64,000 bases of DNA from positions 1 to 64,000 of the forward strand of contig NZ_BBMA01000006.1 in NCBI RefSeq assembly GCF_000971215.1. The letters run 5' to 3'. The notes below the pieces were generated by a model. The model ran no database searches. It saw only the letters and a list, made by a program, of their open reading frames with translations, and was not told the origin of the DNA. Shown here piece by piece: positions 24,670 through 33,803 of the stretch. The stretch's first letter is position 1; each line of letters opens with the position of its first letter. This DNA is from Demequina silvatica. Its GTDB lineage: Bacteria > Actinomycetota > Actinomycetes > Actinomycetales > Demequinaceae. The translations under genes were made by a program, and so were the position numbers.

Positions 24670-25878
24670 TCACCATCGCGCGACGGGCGCGAACCATGAC
24701 CGTGCGCGCGACCGCGCGAACTCCGGCAGCGACGCGATGATGCGCGCCTGGTCGCCCGCGGAGGCCTGCTCGTCGAGGAACGCGAGCACCCGGGCCGGCG
24801 GGTGGCGGGTGAGGAGCCCGGCGAGGATGTCCGCGGCCCCGCGCGGGTCGTCGCGGATCACGCGCAGCAGCGCCGCGTCGAGCGCACGGGCCCCGCGGCG
24901 GTGCGGCGCCGCCCTTCCGGGGTCCGCACCGCGCGCCAGCGCCGCGGCGATCGCGGCGGCGTGCCGGTCCATCCGCGCGATCCCGTAGCCGGTGCTCGCC
25001 TTCACCATCCCGGCGCGGGCGCCGATCGGGATCACCCCGCCCGCCGGGTGCGCGGGCGGCTGGGTGAGCAGAGGGATGAGGCCGTGCTCGCGGTGGACGA
25101 TGCGGTGGTCACCCACCCGCAGCACCTCGCGCAGGTAGGAGGTGAGCTGGTGGGCGTGCGGCTGGGTGGGGCGCAGCAGGGTCTCGTCGGCTTCGCGCTC
25201 CTTCTCGACGGGGTCGGGCTCGGCGCCGGGCACCACGAACCGCACCCGCTCCACCAGCGCGCTGCGGGCGGAGGTGGGGAGCACGTACATGAACGCGAGC
25301 CCGTCCTCCTGGTCGGTCCGGAGGTCCATGAAGGTCACGGCGTCGGGGTCGAACACGTCCTCATCGCAGTCGACGCCCACGCCCAGGAAGTCGAGGTGCG
25401 GGCCCTCGGCCAGGTGGGTGCGGGCGGCGCCCGGTCCCACGCTGTCGAAGACCCACCGGGCGCGCACCACCCGGCCCGCGCCCGACGGGCCCTCGAGCGT
25501 GACGGCGACCCCCGCATCGTCCCTGGTGAGGGAGCGGGCGGTGGCGGTCTCGCGGGTCCACCCGCGCCTTTCCATGGCGTCGAACGCGAGGCCGCCGAGC
25601 GCCTCGCCGGTGATGGCGCGGTAGGCGTAGGGCGCGAGGTCGAGCCGGCGTTGCCAGCCGGGACCGGCGACGTTCGCGTGCGCGAGGGTGGTGGTCGCGG
25701 CGGCGTCGAGCGGGCCTCCGCCGGTGCTCCACCAGGCCCAGCAGCGGTCGGCGAGCGCGTGGGCGCCGTCGTCGACCATCAGCAGAGTGCCGCGCCAGCG
25801 CGAGCCGGCGAGCCGCGCGGCGAGGGTGAGCCCCGCCGCTCCCCCGCCGAGGATGACGGCGTCGAAGGTGTCGGTCAT
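24670..25878 (-). CDS. Lycopene cyclase family protein (FAD-binding)
   Basis: 402-residue flavoprotein of the lycopene beta-cyclase family, which closes the end rings of lycopene to make cyclic carotenoids. FDAVILGGGAAGLTLAARLA is the dinucleotide-binding fold; VFDSVGPGAA, VTFMDLRTDQ (the cyclase FMDxR signature), PIGARAGMVKASTGYGIARM and a C-terminal helical bundle complete it. GGGAGG precedes the ATG, which overlaps the upstream P-type ATPase stop (ATGA), so the two are co-translated. No phytoene synthase or desaturase lies in the window, so the rest of the pathway must be elsewhere. A copy of the dispersed motif encodes RDDAGV. Confidence 0.88.
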   Translation of the reverse strand: MTDTFDAVILGGGAAGLTLAARLAGSRWRGTLLMVDDGAHALADRCWAWWSTGGGPLDAAATTTLAHANVAGPGWQRRLDLAPYAYRAITGEALGGLAFDAMERRGWTRETATARSLTRDDAGVAVTLEGPSGAGRVVRARWVFDSVGPGAARTHLAEGPHLDFLGVGVDCDEDVFDPDAVTFMDLRTDQEDGLAFMYVLPTSARSALVERVRFVVPGAEPDPVEKEREADETLLRPTQPHAHQLTSYLREVLRVGDHRIVHREHGLIPLLTQPPAHPAGGVIPIGARAGMVKASTGYGIARMDRHAAAIAAALARGADPGRAAPHRRGARALDAALLRVIRDDPRGAADILAGLLTRHPPARVLAFLDEQASAGDQARIIASLPEFARSRARSWFAPVARW

Positions 25879-28187
25879 GGTCGACCTCCCATCCCGGCCG
25901 GTACCAGGCCGAGCGCGTCCTCGTCCTCCTGAGCGTTGTGCAGGCGCAGGACCGCGTACAGGCCGTAGAGCAGGCGGCGGAGCTCGACCACGTCCTCGGG
26001 ACCCGCGGCGTCCGCGCCCTCCCCGACCGCGTCGAGGAGGCGCCGCAGGCGGACCACCTGGTGCTCGATCTCGGCGTGCGTGCGGGTGAGGGCGGCGACC
26101 GCGTCGTGGCTGCCGAGCGCGCGGGCGACCAGCGGCACGAGGGTCTCCTGATCGGCGCGCTCGTGCGGGACCAGCTGCGTCTCGAGCGCCGTGAGCAGGT
26201 CGCGCGCCGGGTCCAGGTCGGGCGCGGCGGCGGACAGCCCGTCGGCGACGGCCGCCACGCGCTCCACCAGCGGGGCGAGGCCATCGTGCTGTTCGCGCAG
26301 GCTCTCGAGGGCGTCGAGATCGGCGGGGCTCAGGGCGGGCGCGCGCGTGCGGCCGGGCAGGACGGCGCGCAGCGCGATCGCGATCGCGAGCAGGTCGATG
26401 ACCTCCTGCAGCGCCGCGCCGAGCGTGGGCGGGAGGTAGCCGAGCGCCGCCGCCGCCATCGCGACCAGGGACAGCCCCATGCCGACGGCGACGGCCTGGA
26501 GCGCGATGGCGCGCGACCGGCGCGCGACGCGCATGGCGTCCGCGAGCGCCTCGACGCGGTCGACGGTGAGGACCACGTCCGCGGCCTCGGACGATGCGGT
26601 GGCGCCGCGGGCGGCCAGCGCCACGCCCACGTCCGCGGCGGCGAGCGCGGGGGCGTCGTTGATGCCGTCGCCCACCATCACCGTGGTGCCGTGCTCGCGG
26701 GCGAGCGCGAGCGCCGCGAGCTTGTCCTCGGGCGTGCATTCCGCCAGCACCTCGTCGACGCCGACCACCCGGCCGACCATCTGGGCGACGTCAGCACGGT
26801 CCCCCGTTGCGAGGACAATGCGCCGGACGCCTGCCGCTCGCAGCGCCCGGACCATGCGGGGGGCGTCGGGACGGATCGGGTCGTGGAGCAGCAGCGCGGC
26901 GGCGACCGTGCCGTCGACCTCGACGAGGACGCTCATCGAGCCGTCGAGGTCCGCGCGGCGGCGCACCTGGCGCGCCCACCGGTCGGGCTCGGGGCCGGTG
27001 ATCCAGCTGGGACGGCCCACGCGGACGGTGCGGCCGTCGACCATACCGGCGACGCCCTGGCCGTGGACCTCCTCCGCGGATCCCGGCATCGCGAGCGTGA
27101 GCCCGCGGGCGAGCGCCGCCTCCACGATGGGCCCGGCGAGCACGTGCGCGGACAGCTGGTCGAGGCTCGCGGCGAGCCGCAGCGCCTGGTCCGCGTCCCC
27201 GTCGCCCGCCGCGATGACGTCCGTGACGGCCGGGCGTCCGCGGGTGAGCGTCCCGGTCTTGTCGACCACCATGACACGGCCGACCGCGAGCCGCTCGAGC
27301 GCTGCCCCGCCCTTGACGATCACGCCGAGCCGGGCCGCGCGGGACAGCCCCGACACGATCGCGATGGGCGCGGCAAGCAGCAGCGGGCACGGCGTCGCGA
27401 CCACGAGCACCGCGACCGCGCGGGTCGCGTCGCCGGAGACCCACCACGCCGCGGCGGCGAGCGCGAGCGTGAGCGGCACGAAGAGGATGGCCCACCGGTC
27501 CGCGGCGCGCACGAACGGCGCCGAGGTCGCCTGCGCCTCCTCGACCAGCCGCACCAGCGCGGCGTAGGTCGAGGTCGCAGCCGTGGTGGTGGTGACGATC
27601 TCGACGGGCGGGCCGGCGTTGACCACGCCCGAGCGCACGTCCTCGCCGCCGGCGCGCTCGACCGGGACGGATTCGCCGGTGAGGGCGGACTCGTCGAATG
27701 TCGCGGCCGCCGTGAGCCGCCCGTCCACCGGGACCACCTCGCCAGGGCGCACCAGCAGGTGCTCCCCGACCCCGACATCGTCCACCGGCACCTCTTCTAT
27801 GCCGGCGGGCGTGAGGCGGCGGGCGGTTCGGGGCGCACGCTCCGTGAGGAGGCTGAGCTCGCGCCGGGCGCGTGCGTCCGCGCGGGCCTCGAGCACCTGG
27901 CCGGTGGCGAGCATGAGGGTGATGATCGCGCCGGCGAGCGGCTCCCCGATCGCGAGGGCGCCCGCGAGCGCGAGCACGGCGATGACGTCGACCGTGGGGC
28001 GCCGGTGGCGGGCGGCGTCGATGGTCGCGGACAGCGCGAAGGCGAGGCCGAGGACGGTGCCGGCGACCCACAGCACGGTCGCGGCGTCGGGGGCGGAGAT
28101 CCACCAGGCGACGGCGCCCCCGCCCAGCAGGACACCCGAGGTGACCAGCACGATCATCTCGAGATGGCGCCGGACCGTCCCGACCAT
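25875..28187 (-). CDS. P1B-type heavy-metal ATPase with C-terminal hemerythrin domain
   Basis: 770-residue membrane pump that uses ATP to export or load a transition metal. TGES (170-173) is the actuator loop, TPCP (265-268) the transmembrane metal site, VVDKTGT (309-313) holds the phosphorylated Asp and GDGINDAPAL is the hinge. There is no N-terminal metal-binding domain. Residues about 620-770 form a hemerythrin-like helical bundle rich in His/Glu (QEHDGLAPL-type start, HERADQETLVP, HAEIEHQVVRL, RLHNAQEDEDAL). TPCP plus a hemerythrin tail is the layout described for the P1B-5 subgroup (nickel/iron). TAACGT ends six bases before the ATG, so the message may be leaderless. It is coupled to lycopene cyclase. 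Confidence 0.88.
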   Translation of the reverse strand: MVGTVRRHLEMIVLVTSGVLLGGGAVAWWISAPDAATVLWVAGTVLGLAFALSATIDAARHRRPTVDVIAVLALAGALAIGEPLAGAIITLMLATGQVLEARADARARRELSLLTERAPRTARRLTPAGIEEVPVDDVGVGEHLLVRPGEVVPVDGRLTAAATFDESALTGESVPVERAGGEDVRSGVVNAGPPVEIVTTTTAATSTYAALVRLVEEAQATSAPFVRAADRWAILFVPLTLALAAAAWWVSGDATRAVAVLVVATPCPLLLAAPIAIVSGLSRAARLGVIVKGGAALERLAVGRVMVVDKTGTLTRGRPAVTDVIAAGDGDADQALRLAASLDQLSAHVLAGPIVEAALARGLTLAMPGSAEEVHGQGVAGMVDGRTVRVGRPSWITGPEPDRWARQVRRRADLDGSMSVLVEVDGTVAAALLLHDPIRPDAPRMVRALRAAGVRRIVLATGDRADVAQMVGRVVGVDEVLAECTPEDKLAALALAREHGTTVMVGDGINDAPALAAADVGVALAARGATASSEAADVVLTVDRVEALADAMRVARRSRAIALQAVAVGMGLSLVAMAAAALGYLPPTLGAALQEVIDLLAIAIALRAVLPGRTRAPALSPADLDALESLREQHDGLAPLVERVAAVADGLSAAAPDLDPARDLLTALETQLVPHERADQETLVPLVARALGSHDAVAALTRTHAEIEHQVVRLRRLLDAVGEGADAAGPEDVVELRRLLYGLYAVLRLHNAQEDEDALGLVPAGMGGRP

Positions 28188-28257
28188 ATGTCCACGTTAT
28201 GCCCGCCCGCCGACATCGGGGCGGGACGATGGTCGGGCGCGGAGCCGGCAAGCTCGC

Positions 28258-28333
28258 TGGTGCGCCTGGACAGATTCGAACTGTCGACACCCGCTTTAGG
28301 AGAGCGGTGCTCTATCCCCTGAGCTACAGGCGC
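28258..28333 (-). tRNA. tRNA-Arg (anticodon CCT)
   Basis: 76 nt on the minus strand with encoded CCA (28258-28260). The acceptor GCGCCTG pairs with CAGGCGC, the discriminator is A, the D-loop has AGGGGATAGAGC, the anticodon loop is CTCCTAA (CCU, reads AGG) and the T-arm is GACAGTTCGAATCTGTC. AGG is rare in this GC-rich genome. Confidence 0.97.
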
Positions 28334-28334
28334 C

Positions 28335-28367
28335 TGCACCGGGGTACCGCATAAGGGTACCGGTGCA
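28335..28367 (-). terminator. Imperfect hairpin between aldo/keto reductase and tRNA-Arg
   Basis: TGCACCGGGGTACC (28335-28348) pairs with GGTACCGGTGCA (28356-28367) apart from two extra G. It lies 29 bases beyond the aldo/keto reductase stop and directly before the tRNA, so it may end the reductase transcript. Confidence 0.5.
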
Positions 28368-28395
28368 CGCGACGCGACCCGCGCATCGTCACGGC

Positions 28396-29382
28396 TCAGA
28401 ACACTCCGTGCACGTGCTCCCGGCAGTACTTCTCGTAGATGGCCTCGAGGGCGTCCATCACCTCGGGCGACAGCTCGGGGAACTCCGCGGCCGCCGCGTT
28501 CGACCGCGCCTGCGACACCTTGGAGGCGCCGGGGATCATGGTCGCGACCCCCACCTGGGCGAGCCAGCCCAGCGCCATCTGCGCGGTGGTCCAGCCGGAC
28601 GGCGTGAGCGCCGCGACCTCGCGCGCCGCGGCCACGCCCACCTCGAACGGGATGCCCGAGAACGTCTCGCCGATGTTCATCTTTGAGCCGTCCCTGTTCC
28701 ACGTCCGGTGGTCCTCGGGCGCGAAGGTGGTGTGCTCGTCGTACTTGCCGGACAGCAGCCCCGACGCGAGCGGCAGGCGCGCGATGATCCCGACGCCACG
28801 CTCGGCGGCCAGCGGCAGCACGCGCTCGAGCGGCTTGCGGCGGAAGATGTTCACGATGATCTGGATGGTCGCCAGGTCCGGCTGCTCCAGCGCCGCGAGG
28901 GCCTCGTCGACCAGCTCCACCGAGACGCCCCAGCGCGCGATCCGTCCTTCGGCGACCAGCGTGCGGAGGTCGTCGTAGACCCGACCGTCCGAGAACACCG
29001 GCGTGGGCGGGCAGTGCAGCTGCACCAGGTCGAGCGTCTCGACGCCCAGGTTCTCGCGCGAGCGGTCCGTCCACCGGCGGAAGTTGTCGAGGGTGTACTC
29101 CTCAGGAGTGTGCGGGTTCGCGCGGCGGCCCATCTTGGTGAACACCACGAACTCCTCGCGGTCCTCACGCCCGGCCAGGAACCGCCCGATCGCCTTCTCC
29201 GAGCGACCGTCGCCGTACACATCCGCGGTGTCGAACAGCCGCGTGCCGGCGTCGGCGGCGGCGTTGAGCACCTCCTGCGCGGCCTCGTCGCCCACGGTGG
29301 CCCAGTCGCCACCCAGCTGCCAGGTCCCCAGACCCACCAGCGAGATCTCACGTCCCAGGTTCGGCACCATCGCAGTCCTCAT
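28396..29382 (-). CDS. Aldo/keto reductase
   Basis: 328-residue cytosolic NADPH-dependent carbonyl reductase with a TIM barrel. The catalytic tetrad is visible: Asp in LFDTADVYGDG, Tyr in the same stretch, Lys in VVFTKMGRR and His in LVQLHCPP. The cofactor end reads IPGASKVSQARSNAAA. ATG at 29380-29382 is chosen; an 94-codon upstream extension is Arg/Ser-rich and overlaps a repeat, so it is rejected. Similar to general stress or YajO/YghZ-type AKRs; the substrate is open. No operon partner. Confidence 0.92.
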   Translation of the reverse strand: MRTAMVPNLGREISLVGLGTWQLGGDWATVGDEAAQEVLNAAADAGTRLFDTADVYGDGRSEKAIGRFLAGREDREEFVVFTKMGRRANPHTPEEYTLDNFRRWTDRSRENLGVETLDLVQLHCPPTPVFSDGRVYDDLRTLVAEGRIARWGVSVELVDEALAALEQPDLATIQIIVNIFRRKPLERVLPLAAERGVGIIARLPLASGLLSGKYDEHTTFAPEDHRTWNRDGSKMNIGETFSGIPFEVGVAAAREVAALTPSGWTTAQMALGWLAQVGVATMIPGASKVSQARSNAAAAEFPELSPEVMDALEAIYEKYCREHVHGVF

Positions 29383-29487
29383 GGGTTCCACCGTAGCGTC
29401 GCCCGGGCGCGCGGGAGGACGGGCGGGGGACGATGCGGCGGCCGGGTCCTCCTGGCCGCGCGCCCCGGGCGTCGGCGCGAGCGTCAA

Positions 29488-29537
29488 TTGATCAGATCGT
29501 GAAGATCGAGGACGGTTTCTCTGCGCGATCCGATCAG
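29488..29537. repeat. 50-bp TTGAT...ATCA element, copy 1
   Basis: Exactly 50 bases beginning TTGATCAGATCGTG and ending CGATCCGATCAG, with central TTTCTCTGC. Three other 50-bp copies with the same framework lie at 39883, 59738 and 60119. It lies between the aldo/keto reductase promoter and the NlpC/P60 terminator. Confidence 0.8.
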
Positions 29538-29563
29538 CGGAGCGCGCAGGCCCCTGTACACGA

Positions 29564-29599
29564 CGAAGGCCGCCGCTCCGAATGGAGCGGCGGCCTTCG
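29564..29599 (-). terminator. Terminator of the NlpC/P60 gene
   Basis: A 16-bp perfect stem (CGAAGGCCGCCGCTCC) with loop GAAT, 22 bases beyond the NlpC/P60 stop on the minus strand; a classic strong intrinsic hairpin. Confidence 0.85.
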
Positions 29600-29620
29600 C
29601 GACGCGCGGAGCGCGATCGA

Positions 29621-30334
29621 TCAGGTGACGCGGACGTACGTGGCGCCGGTCTGCCAGATCCCACGGAACTGGATGGTGGTGCCGGGGGTCGCGGCGTCGA
29701 TCTGCAGGTTCGGACCCGCGTAGATGGCGACGTGGCCCGGGGTGACGATGATGTCGCCCGGCTGCGGGGTCGAGACCTGGGTGCCGACCGAGTAGTACGA
29801 GCCCGACGAGCGCGGCAGCGAGATGCCGAGCTGGCCGAAGACGTAGGACACGAAGCCGGAGCAGTCGAAGCCCGACGGGGTCGAGCCGCCCGAGACGTAG
29901 GGCACGCCCACGTACTTCGACGCCTCGGCGATCACGGCGGAGCCGGAGATCGCGGCCTGGACGTCGGCCGAGGGGGTGGTGGTCTGGACGCTGGAGACCT
30001 CGGTCGCGGCGGAGTCGGTGGACTCGTACACCTCGGTGGTGGTCTCCTCGACCACCACGGGCTCGGGCTCCGGCGGCGGCGGGACCTTGACCTTCACGGT
30101 CGGGGTCTCGATGGTGTACGACGCCTTCTTGGCTGCCGAGGTGACCTCGGGGATGTCCGCGACGTCGTTGCTGTAGGCGGTGTAGGCCGAGGCGTCGAGC
30201 GACGTGCCGGCGACGCCGGACTCGTCGGTGACCAAGGCCGCCGCGGCAGCTCCCGTGAGGGGGACCACCACGAGGGCGGCACCGGTGGCTGCCGCCACCG
30301 CGCGCGTCCTGGCGCGCATGTATCCGTACTTCAA
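29621..30334 (-). CDS. NlpC/P60 cell-wall peptidase (secreted)
   Basis: About 237-residue exported peptidoglycan endopeptidase. The N-terminal signal peptide spans about residues 1-34 (RTRAVAAATGAALVVVPLTGAAAAALV). A Pro/Glu/Thr-rich linker follows (PPPPEPEPVVVEE), then the NlpC/P60 domain (about 130-237): nucleophile Cys in GFDCSGFVSYVFGQLGI, His in IVTPGHVAIYAG and a polar third residue in NLQIDAATPG. It should cut the stem peptide between residues 2 and 3. The start is uncertain: TTG at 30334 has GGAAGGA upstream; an ATG at 30319 would remove five residues. No c-di-AMP riboswitch could be recognised in the 156-base leader, which contains an unusually AT-rich stretch (30455-30485) that probably holds the promoter. 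Confidence 0.88.
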   Translation of the reverse strand: MKYGYMRARTRAVAAATGAALVVVPLTGAAAAALVTDESGVAGTSLDASAYTAYSNDVADIPEVTSAAKKASYTIETPTVKVKVPPPPEPEPVVVEETTTEVYESTDSAATEVSSVQTTTPSADVQAAISGSAVIAEASKYVGVPYVSGGSTPSGFDCSGFVSYVFGQLGISLPRSSGSYYSVGTQVSTPQPGDIIVTPGHVAIYAGPNLQIDAATPGTTIQFRGIWQTGATYVRVT

Positions 30335-30490
30335 GTGATTTTCGTTCCTTCCGCGCCCCGTGCGCGTCGTTGTTTCTGCACCCTCAGCGCCCGCGTCATC
30401 TTCGGGCGTTTCCTCTTGTTCGGGGCGCCGTGGAGGAGATCTCCATGCCGTCTCGGCCGTTCGTTGTTATCGAAAATTTATCAAACATCC

Positions 30491-31171
30491 TCAGGATGGC
30501 AAGCCGAAGATGTGGCGCGCCTCATCTCGGCCAAGGACACCCCGGGTGGCACCCACCGTGATGGTGACCGTCTCGGCACCCCCCGCGAGCCCCACCGTCG
30601 CCCCTGGAAGCACCCCGTTCTCGACCATCTCGCCAAGCAGCTGGAGGTCCGCCTGCGGGTGCTCCCCGATGCGGGTGAGTGTGACCTGCGCCACACCGGC
30701 GTCCGCGAGGTCCGTCAGACGGCGCTCCCCGGGCGCGGGCGAGGGGTTCTCGACCCCCAGCTCGGCGAGTCCGGGGATGGGGTTGCCGTAGGGCGAGACG
30801 GTGGGGGTGTCGAGCACCTCGAGCAGCCTCCGCTCGACCCGCTCGGACATCACGTGCTCCCACCGGCAGGCCTCGTCGTGGACGTGCGCGAGGTCGAGCC
30901 CGATCACGTCGGTGAGCAGCCGCTCGGCGAGGCGGTGCTTGCGCATCACGCGCATCGCGCGCGCCTCGCCCTCCTCGGTGAGCTCGAGGTGACGGTCCTC
31001 GCTCACCACGACGAGCCCGTCGCGCTCCATGCGCGCGATGGTCTGCGACACCGTGGGGCCGGCGTGACCCAGGTGCTCGGCGAGGCGGGCGCGCATGGGG
31101 GTCACGCCGTCCTCGATCAGCTCGTAGATGGTCCGGAGGTACATCTCCGTGGTGTCGATGAGGTCCGTCAT
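30491..31171 (-). CDS. DtxR/MntR-family metal-dependent regulator
   Basis: 226-residue iron- or manganese-responsive repressor. An N-terminal winged helix (TTEMYLRTIYELIEDGVTPMRARLAEHLGHAGPTVSQTIARM) is followed by the dimerisation and metal domain (KHRLAERLLTDVIGLDLAHVHDEACRWEHVMSERVERRL) with His, Cys, Glu and His ligands of the DtxR type. A C-terminal SH3-like FeoA domain completes it. The Cys in DEACRWEH corresponds to Cys102 of DtxR, which favours iron over manganese. The gene follows ugd by 12 bases on the same strand, so the two may share a message. Targets are unknown. Confidence 0.9.
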   Translation of the reverse strand: MTDLIDTTEMYLRTIYELIEDGVTPMRARLAEHLGHAGPTVSQTIARMERDGLVVVSEDRHLELTEEGEARAMRVMRKHRLAERLLTDVIGLDLAHVHDEACRWEHVMSERVERRLLEVLDTPTVSPYGNPIPGLAELGVENPSPAPGERRLTDLADAGVAQVTLTRIGEHPQADLQLLGEMVENGVLPGATVGLAGGAETVTITVGATRGVLGRDEARHIFGLPS

Positions 31172-31183
31172 GGCTGGCTCCGT

Positions 31184-32536
31184 TCAGGCCGTCGAGGCCA
31201 CCGACGCCGCGTGGCGTCCCAGTCCGATGTAGCGCCAGCCCGCGTCGATCCACTGCTGCGCGGGCAGGCAGTTGCGGCCGTCGATGACCACCTTCGCGGC
31301 TACCAGCTCCGCGACCGCGTGCGGGTCCAGCGAGCGGAACTCCTTCCACTCGGTGGCGACCACCACCACCTCGGCACCCTTGAGCGCCTCGGTGGCGGAC
31401 TCGGCGAACGTCAGCGTGGGCCACACCGTGGCCGCGTTCGCCATCGCCTCGGGATCGAACACCCGCACGTCCGCACCCTCCAGGTGCAGCCGCCCCGCGA
31501 CGTCCAGCGCCGGCGAGTCACGGATGTCGTCGGACTCGGGCTTGAACGCCGCTCCCAGCACCGCGACCTTGCCACCCTGCAGACGCCCGTCGAGCTCGTT
31601 CTCCACCAGCCCGATCACGTGGGAGCGACGGCGCATGTTCACGTCGTCGACCTCACGCAGGAACGTCAGCGCCTGATCCACGCCCAGCTCGCCCGCACGG
31701 GCCATGAACGCCCGGATGTCCTTGGGCAGGCAGCCCCCACCGAAGCCCAGCCCGGCACCGAGGAACTTCCGTCCGATGCGGGCGTCGTGACCGATCGCGT
31801 CCGCGAGCTCCGCCACATCCGCGCCCGTGGCCTCGCACACCTCCGCGATCGCGTTGATGAAGGAGATCTTGGTCGCCAGGAACGCGTTCGCGGACACCTT
31901 GACCAGCTCCGCGGTCGGCAGATCCGTCACCAGGAACGGCGTGTCCCTCGCGATCGCGTCGGCGTACACCTCACGCGCGACCTCCTCGATGCGGCCAGGA
32001 CGGTCCTTGTCCACCCCGATCACCAGACGGTCCGGACGCAGCGTGTCCTCCACCGCGAAGCCCTCCCGCAGGAACTCCGGGTTCCACCCCAGCTGAGCGT
32101 CATCGCCTACGGGCGCGAGCTCACGCACCCGCGCCGCCAGACGCGCCGCGGTCCCCACCGGCACCGTCGACTTGCCCAGGATCACCGCAGGCCGCTCCAG
32201 CAGCGGCGCGAGGGTCTCGATCACGGAGTCCACGAACGTCATGTCAGCCGCATACGAGCCCTTCTTCTGCGGCGTGCCCACCCCGATGAAGTGCACGTCC
32301 GCGAACGCGGCAGCCTCCGCCGCATCCGTGGTGAACCGCAGCCGACCCGACTCGACATGCTTGCGCAGCAGCTCGGGCAGCCCAGGCTCGTAGAAGGGGA
32401 CCTCGCCGCGCGACAACCGCTCGATCTTGGCCGGGTCGATATCGACACCGATGACCTCATGACCGAGCTCCGCCATACCGGCCGCGTGCGTGGCCCCCAG
32501 ATAACCGGTACCGAAAACGGAGATACGAAGTGACAT
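31184..32536 (-). CDS. ugd: UDP-glucose 6-dehydrogenase
   Basis: 450-residue enzyme that oxidises UDP-glucose twice to UDP-glucuronate with NAD, a precursor for surface polysaccharide. SVFGTGYLGATHAAGMAELGHEVIGVDID is the Rossmann fold; KSTVPVGTA, NPEFLREGFAVEDTL (with catalytic Glu) and GLGFGGGCLPKDIRAF (nucleophile Cys) are diagnostic; the C-terminal UDP-binding domain has LGAAFKPESDDIRDSPALDVA. Length fits the bacterial family. The ATG lies 22 bases after the manA stop, suggesting a sugar-nucleotide operon manA-ugd-dtxR. Confidence 0.95.
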   Translation of the reverse strand: MSLRISVFGTGYLGATHAAGMAELGHEVIGVDIDPAKIERLSRGEVPFYEPGLPELLRKHVESGRLRFTTDAAEAAAFADVHFIGVGTPQKKGSYAADMTFVDSVIETLAPLLERPAVILGKSTVPVGTAARLAARVRELAPVGDDAQLGWNPEFLREGFAVEDTLRPDRLVIGVDKDRPGRIEEVAREVYADAIARDTPFLVTDLPTAELVKVSANAFLATKISFINAIAEVCEATGADVAELADAIGHDARIGRKFLGAGLGFGGGCLPKDIRAFMARAGELGVDQALTFLREVDDVNMRRRSHVIGLVENELDGRLQGGKVAVLGAAFKPESDDIRDSPALDVAGRLHLEGADVRVFDPEAMANAATVWPTLTFAESATEALKGAEVVVVATEWKEFRSLDPHAVAELVAAKVVIDGRNCLPAQQWIDAGWRYIGLGRHAASVASTA

Positions 32537-32557
32537 GGCCCCCAGGTTAGTGGAGGC

Positions 32558-33763
32558 TCAGACCGCCGATGTAGGCACTTCGACCACGAACGCCGACCCC
32601 ACGGCCTCCACCACCAGGCGACCGTCCGAGTGGGGCACGAAGGCGGCCTGGCCGCGCTGCAGCGACACGGAGCCGCGCTCGCCGTGGACGGCGGCCGTGC
32701 CGTCGACGGCCAGGACGATGCGCGGGCCGGCGGGGAACGTCGCGGTGCCCCTTTCGACCATGGACAGGGAGAACTCGGCGCAGGGCGTCGGGTAGCGCGT
32801 CACGGCGCCGTCACGCTCGGCCAGGACGCGCGGCGGCGGCGTGGGCGTGCCGTCGGTGAGCTCGACCAGGAGGTCGATGTCGACCGCCTTGGGCGTGAGG
32901 CCGGCGCGCACCACGTTGTCGGAGTTCGCCATGATCTCGACGCCCACACCCGACTGGTACGAGTGGATGACGCCGGCGCCGGTGTAGCACGCCTGACCGG
33001 GCGTGAGGCGGACCACGTTGAGCGCGAGCGCGACCAGCGCGCCCGGGTCGCCGGGGAACTCGAGCGCGGCGGCGGACGCGACCGCGAGCGCCTCGGGCAC
33101 GCCGGAACGGCCGCCCACCTCGATGAGCGCCTCGAGCGCGGCGGGAGCCTCGGGGTCGCGCAGCACCTTCTGCACGTACTCCCCCAGCGCGATGGTGGGC
33201 TCGGTCGCGTTCGCGAGCTCCTCGGCCCAGCGGCGCGTGCAGGGCTGGCCCAGCCACACCAGGTCCTGCGCCACGGCGTTCGCCGGGCGGAAGCCTGCGA
33301 GCAGCGTCATGGGGGTGAGCGCCACGATCATCTCGGGCTTGTGCGAGCGGTCCTTGAACGTGCGGGTGGGCGCGTCGACGGGGACGCCGCGCGCCTCCTC
33401 GTCCTTGAAGCCGGCCTCCGCCTGGTCGAGCGTCGGGTGGACCTGCAGCGACAGCGGCTTCGCGATCGCGAGGACCTTGAGCAGGTAGGGCAGGCGCTCC
33501 CAGCGCTCCGCGAGCACCGGCCCCAGCGTGGCGCCCGGGGCGCGCGCGATCAGCGCGTCGAGCCCCAGGGACTCGCCCGCGTGCAGACCCGCCTCGTCCG
33601 CGCCGTGGTGGTGCGCGGCGGTCGCGACCGCGGGGGCGGACGCGTGCGCGCCCCACCAGGCCTCAGCGACGGGGTCGCCGGAGACGGGGCGGCCGGTCAG
33701 GTCCTCGAGGACCTCGGTCATCCCCCACGCGTAGTTCTGAAGGGCAGGCTGAAGGCGGTACAC
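32558..33763 (-). CDS. manA: Mannose-6-phosphate isomerase (class I)
   Basis: 401-residue zinc enzyme interconverting mannose-6-P and fructose-6-P, the entry to GDP-mannose and mannosyl-lipid synthesis. Visible are YAWGM at the N-terminus, PVAEAWWGAHASAPA, the zinc ligands SLQVHPT and SHKPEM, and the C-terminal ACYTGAGVIHSYQSGVGVEIMANSDNVVRAGLTPK. The GTG at 33761-33763 has no clear ribosome-binding site. It diverges from serC over only 40 bases, so both promoters must overlap. Functionally it fits the mannose theme of the GH92/GT4 pair, though 24 kb away. Confidence 0.95.
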   Translation of the reverse strand: MYRLQPALQNYAWGMTEVLEDLTGRPVSGDPVAEAWWGAHASAPAVATAAHHHGADEAGLHAGESLGLDALIARAPGATLGPVLAERWERLPYLLKVLAIAKPLSLQVHPTLDQAEAGFKDEEARGVPVDAPTRTFKDRSHKPEMIVALTPMTLLAGFRPANAVAQDLVWLGQPCTRRWAEELANATEPTIALGEYVQKVLRDPEAPAALEALIEVGGRSGVPEALAVASAAALEFPGDPGALVALALNVVRLTPGQACYTGAGVIHSYQSGVGVEIMANSDNVVRAGLTPKAVDIDLLVELTDGTPTPPPRVLAERDGAVTRYPTPCAEFSLSMVERGTATFPAGPRIVLAVDGTAAVHGERGSVSLQRGQAAFVPHSDGRLVVEAVGSAFVVEVPTSAV

Positions 33764-33803
33764 GCCCGCAATGATGCCAGCAGCCCGCCACTACAGTGAT
33801 GCC

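Noticed and set aside
30335-30490. Possible c-di-AMP (ydaO) riboswitch before the NlpC/P60 gene
   Set aside because: Actinobacterial NlpC/P60 genes often have one, but I could not find its conserved blocks in this leader.
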